Shown: in pieces, positions 16,818-24,961 of the stretch
Layout: the number at the start of each line of letters is the position of its first letter
How positions within the stretch are numbered: the stretch's first letter is position 1
Origin: G965197405 sp965197405
GTDB lineage: Bacteria > Chloroflexota > Dehalococcoidia > Lucifugimonadales > JAGWBF01
DNA length: 64,000 bases
Direction: 5' to 3'
Assembly (NCBI GenBank): GCA_965197405.1
Contig: OZ240206.1
Span: 186,001-250,000, forward strand
Notes under the pieces: model-generated
Told to the model about the DNA's origin: nothing
What the model saw: the letters and a program-made list of their open reading frames with translations, nothing else
The model's database searches: none
Made by a program: the position numbers and the translations under genes

Positions 16818-18197
16818 TCACCCGTCCCAGTGGGGGAGGGGCGCTCTCGACTTCAGGCTTGCGGAGCGGGCCTCGGGGGGCAGGGACTCTTCCCAGTTGG
16901 GAATCAGCATACGTTTAGTAGGCTCCATAGTTGCAATCACCACTACCCCGACGAAGCTGAAAGCCATGGACATGACCAGGATTACCATGTAGGAGTCGGT
17001 GATGTAGATAACCAGGCCGGCCAGCCCGGTAGCTATCGCGTGGCCGATGAGGGCGCCCGCGGTCTGGAACCCATAGCAGGTCCCTATGGGACCCTCGCCG
17101 AAGTACTGCCGGTTCACCACCAGGTAGGCGGACATCTCGCTTCCGTATCCCAATCCGAAGAGCATGGCGAAGAGGTAGAAGCTCCACACGTCCTGCACCC
17201 AGAACAGCATCAGCACGGTGATACCCTGCACCACCAATGAGTAGGTCATCAGTGGCTTGCCGCCGAAGCGCTCGGCCAATATGGGGGTGATGAAGCGCCC
17301 GAAGACGCTGAAGATGTTGATAAGCGCGATGATTATCGCCGCCGAACCCAGGGAGTCGAAGGCGCCCCGGTCGTAGGCCAGGGGAATCGAGTAAATGATG
17401 ACGATGCCGTGGCCGGCGCATCCCAGGCCGTGAATGAGGGGGAGGTTCCAGAAAGCCCTGGTGCGCCTTATGTGCTGGTTGAACACCCGGCCCCGTAGCT
17501 TCTCTATCTCCTTGCTCATGCTGATTTCCGGTGGGTCGCTCTCCCCTGCCCCGTAAGGCTTGGTCCCCACGTCACTAGGGCGGTCACGGAAGAACAGCGT
17601 CATCACAATCAGAATGCCGCCGCCCACGGCCCCCACAGCCAGGAAGGTGGTCTGCCAGCCTATGGAGTCCACGAGATAGCCTATGAGGACGGCCAGTATG
17701 GCAGACCCTATGGCTCCCGAGGCGAGGAGTACCCCAACAGCCAGTCCCAGACGCCGGCGGAACCAGTCGTTCACCGTCGCCACCAGGGGCACCATTAAAA
17801 TCATCTGAGTCAGGGCCAACAGGAAAGCGTAGGCCAGGAAGAATTGCCAGGGATGGCTGGTGGTCGCCAGGAGGATGAAGCCGCCGCCGAACAGAAAGCC
17901 GGTGAGCAGCATCAGGCGCCGCGCCCCGTACCGGTCCCCCAGCCACCCGCTCATAGGGCTGAAGACGGCGGCGACCAGGTAGAACACCATCAAAGCCCCG
18001 CCGACGATGAACATGCTCCAGCCGAAGTCCCCCTCGGCATCGTTCAGGGGGACTACTATAACACCGCCGGCGGTGAAGATAGATTCGCCGATGACATGGA
18101 CTATCGCCAGTATGATTACGATTACCCAGGCATAATGCAGCCCACCGGGTATCCTGGCTGCTCCCAGGTACGTTTTCGCTTTGTCGCCAACGGCCAC
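16818..18197 (-). CDS. MFS transporter, monocarboxylate/OFA-like
   Basis: The 459-residue carrier has 12 predicted membrane segments in two six-helix halves and a charged central loop (about residues 210-250). Motif A appears as GWLGDRYGARR near residue 84. The large central loop, and the mention of GLHYAWVIV at the start of helix 1, resemble oxalate/formate-type or monocarboxylate transporters. The start is GTG 18197 with AGGGATG upstream. A TTGACA-N17-GATACT promoter precedes it. Substrate is inferred only loosely as an organic acid. Confidence 0.88.
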   Translation of the reverse strand: MAVGDKAKTYLGAARIPGGLHYAWVIVIILAIVHVIGESIFTAGGVIVVPLNDAEGDFGWSMFIVGGALMVFYLVAAVFSPMSGWLGDRYGARRLMLLTGFLFGGGFILLATTSHPWQFFLAYAFLLALTQMILMVPLVATVNDWFRRRLGLAVGVLLASGAIGSAILAVLIGYLVDSIGWQTTFLAVGAVGGGILIVMTLFFRDRPSDVGTKPYGAGESDPPEISMSKEIEKLRGRVFNQHIRRTRAFWNLPLIHGLGCAGHGIVIIYSIPLAYDRGAFDSLGSAAIIIALINIFSVFGRFITPILAERFGGKPLMTYSLVVQGITVLMLFWVQDVWSFYLFAMLFGLGYGSEMSAYLVVNRQYFGEGPIGTCYGFQTAGALIGHAIATGLAGLVIYITDSYMVILVMSMAFSFVGVVVIATMEPTKRMLIPNWEESLPPEARSASLKSRAPLPHWDG

Positions 18198-18252
18198 GGG
18201 TCACATCCCTGTAAGGTCTGCGGGCCAGGTTGTCCTGGCTGACCATCGGTAG

Positions 18253-18281
18253 AGTATCTGCCTTCTCAACCATGCTGTCAA
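18253..18281 (-). promoter_or_regulatory. promoter TTGACA-N17-GATACT for the MFS gene
   Basis: On the minus strand, TTGACA is the complement of 18276-18281 and GATACT the complement of 18253-18258, separated by 17 bp. The predicted start lies about 50 nt before the GTG at 18197. The upstream words match those at the ferredoxin gene. Confidence 0.65.
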
Positions 18282-18333
18282 GGGATATTGTATGATGAAC
18301 AATATCGGAACGATGATAGACAGGGCTTTTGAT

Positions 18334-18437
18334 TGTCACCCCTCGCGGAGCGAGGGGTGCAAAAATTCTTTTCTTCGGCGTCGTTTTGCCAGCGAGGCAT
18401 CTTAGATTCTTCGTCGCTCCGCTCCTCAGAACGACAC
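18334..18437. repeat. dispersed intergenic repeat, family A copy 4
   Basis: A variant palindrome starts TGTCACCCCTCGCGGAGCGA and ends CGTCGCTCCGCTCCTCAGAACGACA. It is closest to the copies near 45.1 and 53.6 kb, which share the interior word GCGTCGTTTTG. No gene is visible in 18198-18649. Confidence 0.75.
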
Positions 18438-18649
18438 GCGGTGGGTTCTATATTCACCGCTGCCTGGCTAACAGACAGGTAACGTCGAGAATGAAAAGGT
18501 CCTGAGTTTCGCGGGGGCAGGCGGTCAGGGAATCTACGGCGATATGGCGGCACAAGACATGAAGAATGTCGCGCCCTTTCAGGCATGAGCGACAACCCCG
18601 AATAGGCTATGCTGGTGGGAGACGGAAGAACAGGCGGAGGGTGAAAATT

Positions 18650-19144
18650 ATGGCAGACCATGGAGCGCCGGAGCGAATCGCTCCCCAATCGTTGGGCGAC
18701 TACCTTGAAGTGATGAGCAAGGCGGTCTTCCAGACCGGTATATCGTGGCGTGTCGTAGAGTCGAAGTGGCCCGGTATCAAGGAGGCGTTCCGCGGGTTCG
18801 ACGCGGAAGCTATCGCCAATTTCACGCCTATGGACCTGGACGGCCTGGGACAGGACAAGCGGGTAATCTGGAACCGCCGGAAGCTGGACGCCGTGGTATC
18901 CAACGCACGCCGGATGCTGGAGCTAGACCGGAGCCACGATAGTTTCCAGCGATACCTGCGCTCGCACGACAGCTTTGGCGAGACCGTAAAGGACCTGCGC
19001 AAGAAGTTCAAGTACCTGGGCGAAATGGGGTGCTACTACTTCCTCTACGTGGTCGGGGAGCAAACGCCCCCTTATGAGGAGTGGTGCGCCTCACACGGTC
19101 CAGAGTCGGTCTCTCATGCGGCGACGGCTAATAGACGCCCCTAA
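18650..19144 (+). CDS. DNA-3-methyladenine glycosylase I-like protein
   Basis: About 164 residues from ATG 18650, with GGAGG 10 nt upstream. A longer frame from 18566 lacks a site. The core LGDYLEVMSKAVFQTGISWRVV, followed by KWPGIKEAFRGFD and the segment near DKRVIWNRRKLDAVVSNA, matches the helix-hairpin-helix Tag fold. The N-terminal zinc-binding Cys region of classical Tag is missing and the C-terminus differs (GCYYFLYVVGEQ), so it is a divergent member; true 3-methyladenine excision is uncertain. Its stop overlaps the convergent amidohydrolase stop by 4 bp. Confidence 0.75.
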   Translation: MADHGAPERIAPQSLGDYLEVMSKAVFQTGISWRVVESKWPGIKEAFRGFDAEAIANFTPMDLDGLGQDKRVIWNRRKLDAVVSNARRMLELDRSHDSFQRYLRSHDSFGETVKDLRKKFKYLGEMGCYYFLYVVGEQTPPYEEWCASHGPESVSHAATANRRP

Positions 19145-20265
19145 AACCCGTATATCCTGGTACAGTTATCCCAGAGTATTTTCCGCTTGCTCTCCTCGGG
19201 GATGGGCATGTCCAGAAATATCTCCGTTGCCCGGGGGTATTTGGCGTCCACGTGGGGATAGTCCGTCGAGAAAACGAAGCAGTCATCCCCGCAGGCCTCA
19301 ATGGCCTGCTTTGCCGGCCTCTCGTCACACTCCAGGGACACGACACACTGGCGGTAGAAGTAATCGCTGGGCTTCAGCTTCAATTCCGGGTTCTCGTATT
19401 TCCCCGCGTACTCCCAGTGCTCGTCAAGCCTCCACAACCAGAAGGGCAGCCAGGAGCCGTTGCCCTCCAGGAAGGCCACCCGCAGGTCGGGGAACCGCTC
19501 CAGGACACCTCCCAGGGTCATGGCGGAAAGGGCCAGCATCTGCTCCATAGTGTGGGAGCAAGCGTGCTGGAGAGCGAACTCCTCGTAGCTGAACCGGTCA
19601 GTCCCGACAGTGGGCATATGGGACGACACCCCTTCGTGGAAGCCCACGGCCACTCCAAGGCGCTGGACCTCTGCCCACAGGGGGTCAAAAGACCGGTGGT
19701 GGTAGTAGACGCCCTTCCGAGGAGGGTTGGGACGGAGGAACACGGCCTTGAAGCCCAGCTGGGTGACGGCCCGGCGGGCCTCTTTCGCAGAGGCCTCCAC
19801 ATCCTGAATGGGCAGCATGGCGGCCCCGAACATCCGGCTGGCGTCGCCGGCGTTGCAGAAGTCCGCCAGCCAGTTGTTGTAAGCCTGGGCGATGGCGACG
19901 GAGAACTCCGGGTCCATGTCCTTGTGGCTGTTGGCATAGAGGCCCCGGGAGGGGAAGAGGACGGTCATGTCTATGCCCTCTTTGTCCATAGCCTTCAATT
20001 GGGATGGGGCGTCGAAGCCGCTCTCGGCTTCCTCCGTATAGTTGGGCATCAGGCGCTGGTGGGCCTCCTGGATCCATCCCTGGGCGCCCCCTGCCAGGTT
20101 CGGCCCCACCGCGCCCTCTACGTCCAGTCCCAGGTCCAGGGGTGTCCGCCGCAACCCCTTCGGGGCGCGGTCCCTAAATTCGGCGTCTATATATCGTTCC
20201 CAGAGGTCCACCGGCTCTATGAGATGCATGTCGCTGTCCAGGACCTTGAAGCCATTCTTCGCCAT
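19141..20265 (-). CDS. amidohydrolase-2 family TIM-barrel metal hydrolase/decarboxylase
   Basis: The 374-residue protein belongs to the ACMSD-like amidohydrolase_2 family. The first metal motif is DSDMHLIEP at residue 10, with a central His in VGFHEGV near 213 and the late acidic ligand in FSTDYPHVDAK near 333. Members decarboxylate or hydrolyse ring-cleavage products with one zinc or manganese. It is the last gene of a minus-strand operon: amidohydrolase 22441, BNR protein 21268, then this gene 31 bp later. Confidence 0.9.
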   Translation of the reverse strand: MAKNGFKVLDSDMHLIEPVDLWERYIDAEFRDRAPKGLRRTPLDLGLDVEGAVGPNLAGGAQGWIQEAHQRLMPNYTEEAESGFDAPSQLKAMDKEGIDMTVLFPSRGLYANSHKDMDPEFSVAIAQAYNNWLADFCNAGDASRMFGAAMLPIQDVEASAKEARRAVTQLGFKAVFLRPNPPRKGVYYHHRSFDPLWAEVQRLGVAVGFHEGVSSHMPTVGTDRFSYEEFALQHACSHTMEQMLALSAMTLGGVLERFPDLRVAFLEGNGSWLPFWLWRLDEHWEYAGKYENPELKLKPSDYFYRQCVVSLECDERPAKQAIEACGDDCFVFSTDYPHVDAKYPRATEIFLDMPIPEESKRKILWDNCTRIYGF

Positions 20266-20296
20266 CGCCTACCACCTCGTCATTAGTTGGAGGCCG

Positions 20297-21268
20297 CTAG
20301 TTGGGGGTCCACGCCATCGCTCTGGTCTCGGTGAACTCCTTGCGCAGCTTTACCCACCAGTCCCCTCCGTCCGGACTGGCGAACAGCTCCCCATAGTGAC
20401 TGCACGCCAGTATCAGGTCCGGGTCCGCCGGGTGGGTGGCAAAGGCCCACATGGGCGTGTTCGGCTCCACGGGCATGGACAGCATTTCCCACGTCCGGCC
20501 CCTGTCCTTTGACCGCTGGATATTCCCCGTGCCGCCCACCGGGGCGTCGCCGGCGGCTACAAAAATCACGTTGGAGTCGTCCGCCTTCAGCGCAATGCTC
20601 CGGCAGTAGGGCAGGGTGAAATGCTTTCTCACACCCAGGCCCTCCCAGCTCTCGCCTGCGTCCGTGCTGGCAAAGATTTCCCCCGGCGTGCTGGTCAGGA
20701 CCGTTCTCGGCTCGGCCACGCTGACCGCCATGTCGTGGATGTCCGGGTCGTTCAGACCGCCCTCTATGTAGGTCCAGGTATCGCCGCCGTCCAGGCTTCG
20801 CCGCACCCCATCCACCTCGACGCCGGCCCAGATGGTGTCATGGTCCACCGGGTCAACCACCAGGGCAGTCACCCTGGGGATACGGACGTTGGGACACTCC
20901 TCCGCCATGTCAACGGCCAGCTTTTCCCACTGCCGACCTCCGTCGCGAGAGCGGAACAGGGCGGAGGGCCGTGTGCCGGCGAAAATCGTGTCCGGGTCCA
21001 CGGGGTCTATGGCTATCTTCCAGACATCCAGGGAGTTCATGGGGGAATCCAGGCGCTCGAAGCTCTTCCCCCTGTCGCTGCTCCGGTAGATGCCGTCGTC
21101 GGCGCCCGCATATATGACGCTCGGGTCCTTCGGGTGGACGGCCAGGCCGAACACGCGGCTCTCTCCCCAGAGGCCCGACCCTATCCGGCTCCAGCTTTGC
21201 CCCCCGTCGGGGCTATGCCAGAGCCCTGTTCCGGTGGTCCCCACGCATATGCTGAAGTTCTTTGCCAT
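20297..21268 (-). CDS. BNR/Asp-box beta-propeller protein
   Basis: Of 323 residues, seven Asp-box motifs recur at regular spacing: SPDGGQSW, SSDRGKSF, SRDGGRQW, SLDGGDTW, STDAGESW, SKDRGRTW and SPDGGDWW. Seven repeats suggest a seven-bladed propeller of the sialidase-like/VPS10 sort. No signal peptide or catalytic sialidase residues are evident, so a binding or scaffold role is as likely as catalysis. It is sandwiched between two paralogous amidohydrolases, 15 and 31 bp away, so it probably acts in the same pathway. Confidence 0.88.
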   Translation of the reverse strand: MAKNFSICVGTTGTGLWHSPDGGQSWSRIGSGLWGESRVFGLAVHPKDPSVIYAGADDGIYRSSDRGKSFERLDSPMNSLDVWKIAIDPVDPDTIFAGTRPSALFRSRDGGRQWEKLAVDMAEECPNVRIPRVTALVVDPVDHDTIWAGVEVDGVRRSLDGGDTWTYIEGGLNDPDIHDMAVSVAEPRTVLTSTPGEIFASTDAGESWEGLGVRKHFTLPYCRSIALKADDSNVIFVAAGDAPVGGTGNIQRSKDRGRTWEMLSMPVEPNTPMWAFATHPADPDLILACSHYGELFASPDGGDWWVKLRKEFTETRAMAWTPN

Positions 21269-21283
21269 GTCCGTGTCCTCCTT

Positions 21284-22441
21284 TTACCAGAACTTGTACA
21301 TCTTGGCCGCGTTTTCCGAGGTAATCTTTCGCCTGACCTCCTCGGATTGCCCCGCGAAGGCCCTGTCCAGGAAGTCCATTGACCTGGGCCATGTGGACTC
21401 GGCGTGGGGGTAGTCGTTGCCCCACTGGAGGTTATCGGCGCCTATTATCTCGTGCATACCTATGCCTATGGCGTCCTCCATGAACTCCACGAAGATGTTC
21501 TCACGCCAAATCTCACTTGGCAGCAGGCCCCTCTTCGAGCGATAGCCCCCTGCCATTTCAATGCGCTCGCCGTAGATGAAGTCCATCCGGTGCCAGAGAT
21601 GGGGCACCCAGGCCGCTTCATGCTCCACCGATCCCAGCTTCAGCTTCGGGTAGCGGTCGAACACCCCGGCGAAGATGATGGCGACAAAGGAGTACTGGGC
21701 CCAATGCTCTATGGTTATGATGCCTGCCGGCGTCATCTCCGATTCATCGGCGGTAATTTCACATCCCGGGATGCCGGGCCGGGTGGTGAAGACGTGCAGC
21801 AGCAGGGGTATCTCCAGGTCCTGGGCCGTCCACCAGAGGCGCTCATAAACGGGGTCGCTGTATGGCCTCTCGGCCAGGGGATACTCGGGAATGAAGGCCC
21901 CGGTGAGGCCCATCTTGGCGCACCGCTCCAGCTCGTTGCACGCGTCCACCACGTCATCCACGTTGAGCATGGCGATGCCCTTGAGACGGTCCGGGTAGTA
22001 GGTGCAGAACTCCGCAACGTGGTCATTCCAACCGCGGCAGATAGCGGAGAGGAGGTCGCTCTCCTTCGGGTCCATCCTGTACCAGGAAAGCCCCTGAGTG
22101 GGTTGGACAATGCCTCCCCAGATCCCATCCTGCTCCAGGGCCTGGATCATGGCGTGAGGGTCATACCCCCCCTTCGGCACGTCCTCCCAACCGCCCGCGA
22201 AGGTGATGTTCTCCGGGTCCTCGTACCTGACGCCGGCTTGGGAAAGGAAGCCGAAGGCGCTGGTCTGCATCCCCCCGGCTACCCAGAAGTCGGACTCCCA
22301 TCCCCCTTTCGACGTTCCAAACCCCTTCTTTTTTATCACCCGTGGGGCCCGGTCCCTGAAGCGGGGATCAATCCATTTCTCCCAGAGGTCCGGGGCCTCT
22401 ACAATGTGGCTGTCGGCCGAGATGACCTTGTAGTCTGCCAT
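21284..22441 (-). CDS. amidohydrolase-2 family TIM-barrel enzyme, paralogue
   Basis: The 385-residue protein starts at ATG 22441 (MADYKVISADSH) with GGAGGGAGG upstream. The much longer open frame back to 23794 runs antisense through the DUF3179 gene and is not coding. Metal motifs are ADSHIVEAPDLWE at residue 9, LLLHVFTT near 237 and WGNDYPHAESTWP near 346. It is homologous to the gene at 19141-20265 and first in the same operon. The substrate is unknown; the family includes decarboxylases and hydrolases of aromatic breakdown. Confidence 0.9.
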   Translation of the reverse strand: MADYKVISADSHIVEAPDLWEKWIDPRFRDRAPRVIKKKGFGTSKGGWESDFWVAGGMQTSAFGFLSQAGVRYEDPENITFAGGWEDVPKGGYDPHAMIQALEQDGIWGGIVQPTQGLSWYRMDPKESDLLSAICRGWNDHVAEFCTYYPDRLKGIAMLNVDDVVDACNELERCAKMGLTGAFIPEYPLAERPYSDPVYERLWWTAQDLEIPLLLHVFTTRPGIPGCEITADESEMTPAGIITIEHWAQYSFVAIIFAGVFDRYPKLKLGSVEHEAAWVPHLWHRMDFIYGERIEMAGGYRSKRGLLPSEIWRENIFVEFMEDAIGIGMHEIIGADNLQWGNDYPHAESTWPRSMDFLDRAFAGQSEEVRRKITSENAAKMYKFW

Positions 22442-22532
22442 GTCCAACCTCCCTCCGTTTGAGTTTTGTCTACCCGTTGACAACGGGATGTTTGTACATA
22501 CGTGTATTTGAATGTATTCCAGACGGTGAGAC

Positions 22533-22563
22533 TTGTCAACTACCGGCTGTGGGCTGCTACAAT
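22533..22563 (+). promoter_or_regulatory. possible promoter for the DUF3179 gene
   Basis: TTGTCA at 22533-22538 and TACAAT at 22558-22563 are spaced by 19 bp, slightly long. A start near 22570 would give a leader of about 34 nt before the TTG at 22604, and would exclude initiation at 22502. Confidence 0.45.
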
Positions 22564-22603
22564 AGGAACGTCCGGGGGAACACCTGTCAACCGGGAGACC
22601 GCA

Positions 22604-23755
22604 TTGAGAAATCGCCGGACCCTTGCCGTGGCGCTGCTGGCTATGGCGGCTGCCCTCGTGGGCGGCCTTCTGGCGGCCTGTGGGACTGACCCCTCCTCCA
22701 ACCCTTCCCAGCCTCCGGCCCCCTCCGGCGAGCGGGGCGAGGTGACTGCGCAACCCGGCGACGACAGTCCGGTTGTGGAGGGCCTGAACGAGTCGCACGG
22801 GGGGCGAGAGGGCGAGGGGACCCCGGCTTCGCAGCAGGCGGACGCGACGGACAGCAAGTCTCCGGATGCTTCCAGGGATCCGGAGATAGATTTCGGGAAG
22901 TTCCGCCAGCTTCTGCCAAAGGATGCCATTCGCCCCATCTACGAGCCTCGATTCGCGCCAGGGAAGCTGACAAGTCTCGACCGGGAAGAGTTGGTTATAG
23001 GCGTTGAAATAAACGAGGAGAGCAAGGCTTACCCCATAGGCCCCCTCAGGGCGCGGGAGATGGTGAATGACGTAGTGGGCGGTGTGCCTGTTTTGGTCAC
23101 ATGGTGACCCCTCTGCTACACCGGTCTGGTCCACGACCGGAGGATAAACGGCGAGTCCCACACCTTTGGCAACCAGGGGGCGTTGTTCATGAATGCCATG
23201 ACCTGGTGGGACCACGAGACCCGCAGCGTTTGGTGCCAGCCCTGGGGCCTGGCCATTCGCGGCCCTCTCGAGGGGACGCGGTTGGAGGTGATACCCGCCA
23301 GCATAGTGCCCTGGGCCACCTGGCTGGACGACCATCCCCGGACCGTGTTCATGGACCTTGGCGGAGATGAGGTTGCCCACTTCAAACAGCCCTTCGGAGA
23401 GGACTACGTGATTGGCGTAACCCTGGGCGAGCACGCCAAGGGCTATTACTTCCCCGCGGCCAGTGAGAAGGGCGTAATCAACGACCTTCTGGGGCCTTTT
23501 CCCGTGGTGGTGCTGGCCGACGACGTGACCAAGGCGGTGCACGTGTACCTTCGTAGCGTCGGAGATGAAGACCTGGAGTTCACCATGCAGGATGGGCGAC
23601 TGACAGACCGGCAGACGGGGAGTACCTGGAATATAGTCAAAGGGATAGCCGTGGATGGGCCTCTCCAGGGCGAGTTGCTGAAGGAGGTGCCCTACATGAC
23701 TGCTTTCAAGTCCGCCTGGAGGGACTTCTACCCCCACTCCGAGCTTTACGAGTAG
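22604..23755 (+). CDS. DUF3179 lipoprotein, probable selenoprotein (in-frame TGA at 23105)
   Basis: One frame runs 22604-23755 with a single interruption, TGA at 23105-23107. Upstream it encodes a lipoprotein signal (start TTG, MRNRRTLAVALL, lipobox LAAC), a low-complexity linker and the DUF3179 beginning (KAYPIGPLRAREMVNDVVGG, VPVLVTW). Downstream, in the same frame, it continues PLCYTGLVHDRR, TFGNQGALFMNAMTWW, RSVWCQPWGLAI, all DUF3179 core. The family's conserved motif is VTYCPLC, so TGA replaces the first Cys, giving U-P-L-C if read as selenocysteine. A SECIS-like hairpin follows (23121-23140). Family function is unknown; a thiol or selenol redox role outside the membrane is inferred. The alternative is a nonsense mutation or sequencing error. 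Confidence 0.78.
23105..23143 (+). promoter_or_regulatory. recoded UGA and SECIS-like hairpin
   Basis: Immediately after UGA (23105-23107), CCGGUC at 23121-23126 pairs perfectly with GACCGG at 23135-23140 around the 8-nt loop UGGUCCAC. The loop begins 19 nt after the UGA and has G at its second and third positions, in line with the bacterial SECIS consensus as I recall it. CCU at 23110-23112 can also pair with AGG at 23141-23143 across a bulge. An alternative fold (CUGGUC/GACCGG with a CAC loop) competes. Confidence 0.6.
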
Positions 23756-23784
23756 GGGTCTCTTCCGCGGGCGCGGACCGGGGA

Positions 23785-23813
23785 TTGACACCATGAAGGC
23801 GTCCCGCTACACT
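23785..23813 (+). promoter_or_regulatory. promoter TTGACA-N17-TACACT for the Fe-S/MBL gene
   Basis: TTGACA at 23785-23790 and TACACT at 23808-23813 have ideal 17-bp spacing. The ATG at 23840 follows with AAAGGAG in between, so this gene is separately transcribed from the DUF3179 gene that ends at 23755. Confidence 0.65.
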
Positions 23814-23839
23814 CGTTCCTGTCAAGAAAGGAGTCGCTC

Positions 23840-24751
23840 ATGGCTAGGCTGGACCAGTCGCACCCATCGGATGTCGCTGGCCCTTGGTTCGTGGACACCC
23901 GCTGCGTCAGATGTGATTCGGCCCGCAACTGGGCGCCTGGCTTGATAGGCATGGACGCCGCAGGCCGCTCGTTTGTGGCTAGGCAGCCCTCGGGAGCGGA
24001 CGAAGAGGCAGCGATGTGGCGCGCCGCTGCGGCTTGCCCCACCAAGTCAATAGGCAATCGAGAACATCCTCGGGAGCCAGCGGGGGTGTTCCCATACCGG
24101 ATGACGGACGGGGTGTTCGCCCTAGGCAACAATTCCCTTTCATCCTTCGCGGCGCACTCGTTTATGGTGGTGCGGCCCGACGGGAACTTGATGATTGACT
24201 CCCCGAGGTTCAACCGAACGCTGGCCGAAAGCATTGATGGTTTGGGTGGCATTGCCCATGTGCTGCTGAGCCACCGCGATGACGTGGCCGACGCAGATCG
24301 CTGGACGGAACGATACGGCGCCAGGGTCTGGATTGGCGAAGCCGATGCGGATGCAGCTCCCTACGCCACAGATTTGACCGGCAACGATGGTGTAACCGTT
24401 ATTGCCCCTGGCGTGGTGTCCATTCCGGCGCCGGGGCATACCAAGGGCCACGTCCTGTATCACATAGATGACCGGCGCCTGTTCACCGGCGATACGTTAC
24501 ACTGGAACCACCGCCTGGGCGAGCTAGATGTTTTCCCGAAACAGACGTTTTTCTCGTGGTCGGTGCTGGCCGACACCATGGACCTACTCGCGACGCTGAC
24601 CGTGGAATGGGTGTTCCCTGGTCATGGTATGTGGCATCGAGTAGGCGTCGAGGAGTGGACTCGCCAGATGTCCGCCCTCGGGCCAGCGATGCGCGCCACC
24701 GGCCAGGCCAACTGGGGACGGCGCCCCGGCACTACGTACTCTTGGTACTGA
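23840..24751 (+). CDS. MBL-fold protein with N-terminal ferredoxin-like segment
   Basis: The 303-residue protein combines an N-terminal ferredoxin-like segment (RCVRCDSARNWAP near residue 22 and AACPTKSIG near 70) with an MBL-fold domain from about residue 85. In relatives the first motif is CxxCxxC; here the third Cys is Ala, leaving three candidate ligands. The MBL zinc motif is the variant SHRDDVADADRW rather than HxHxDH, followed by PAPGHTKGHVLYH, FTGDTLHW and VFPGHG. The variant also occurs in this fused subfamily. It may be a redox-linked MBL protein. ATG 23840 has AAAGGAG upstream. Confidence 0.85.
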   Translation: MARLDQSHPSDVAGPWFVDTRCVRCDSARNWAPGLIGMDAAGRSFVARQPSGADEEAAMWRAAAACPTKSIGNREHPREPAGVFPYRMTDGVFALGNNSLSSFAAHSFMVVRPDGNLMIDSPRFNRTLAESIDGLGGIAHVLLSHRDDVADADRWTERYGARVWIGEADADAAPYATDLTGNDGVTVIAPGVVSIPAPGHTKGHVLYHIDDRRLFTGDTLHWNHRLGELDVFPKQTFFSWSVLADTMDLLATLTVEWVFPGHGMWHRVGVEEWTRQMSALGPAMRATGQANWGRRPGTTYSWY

Positions 24752-24961
24752 TGAGTGACGGAGGTGGCATCGCCGGGGAGGGCTGCCAGAAGCATCAAGA
24801 TTCAGATGTGTGGAGGAGTCGAGCTGATATGAGCAAGTCAGGCAAGCTCCATACTCCTGATGTGCCTGTGGCCCCGCTTAATCTAATATCAACGTATGTT
24901 GAGAATACTCGAATACATGGGCCATTGAATCGGATGAGTCAAATTCAGAGAGGGGCTTCAC

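Noticed and set aside
18566..18649. 28-codon N-terminal extension of the Tag-like gene
   Set aside because: It is basic and unlike the family, and GGAGG sits just before ATG 18650.
23105..23107. Frameshift or two separate genes at the DUF3179 locus
   Set aside because: The reading frame is the same on both sides and the conserved motif is split at exactly one codon, so no shift is needed.
21284..23794. 836-codon open frame on the minus strand
   Set aside because: Only the last 385 codons from ATG 22441 encode a protein (amidohydrolase). The rest is antisense to the DUF3179 gene, and a strong ribosome-binding site marks the true start.
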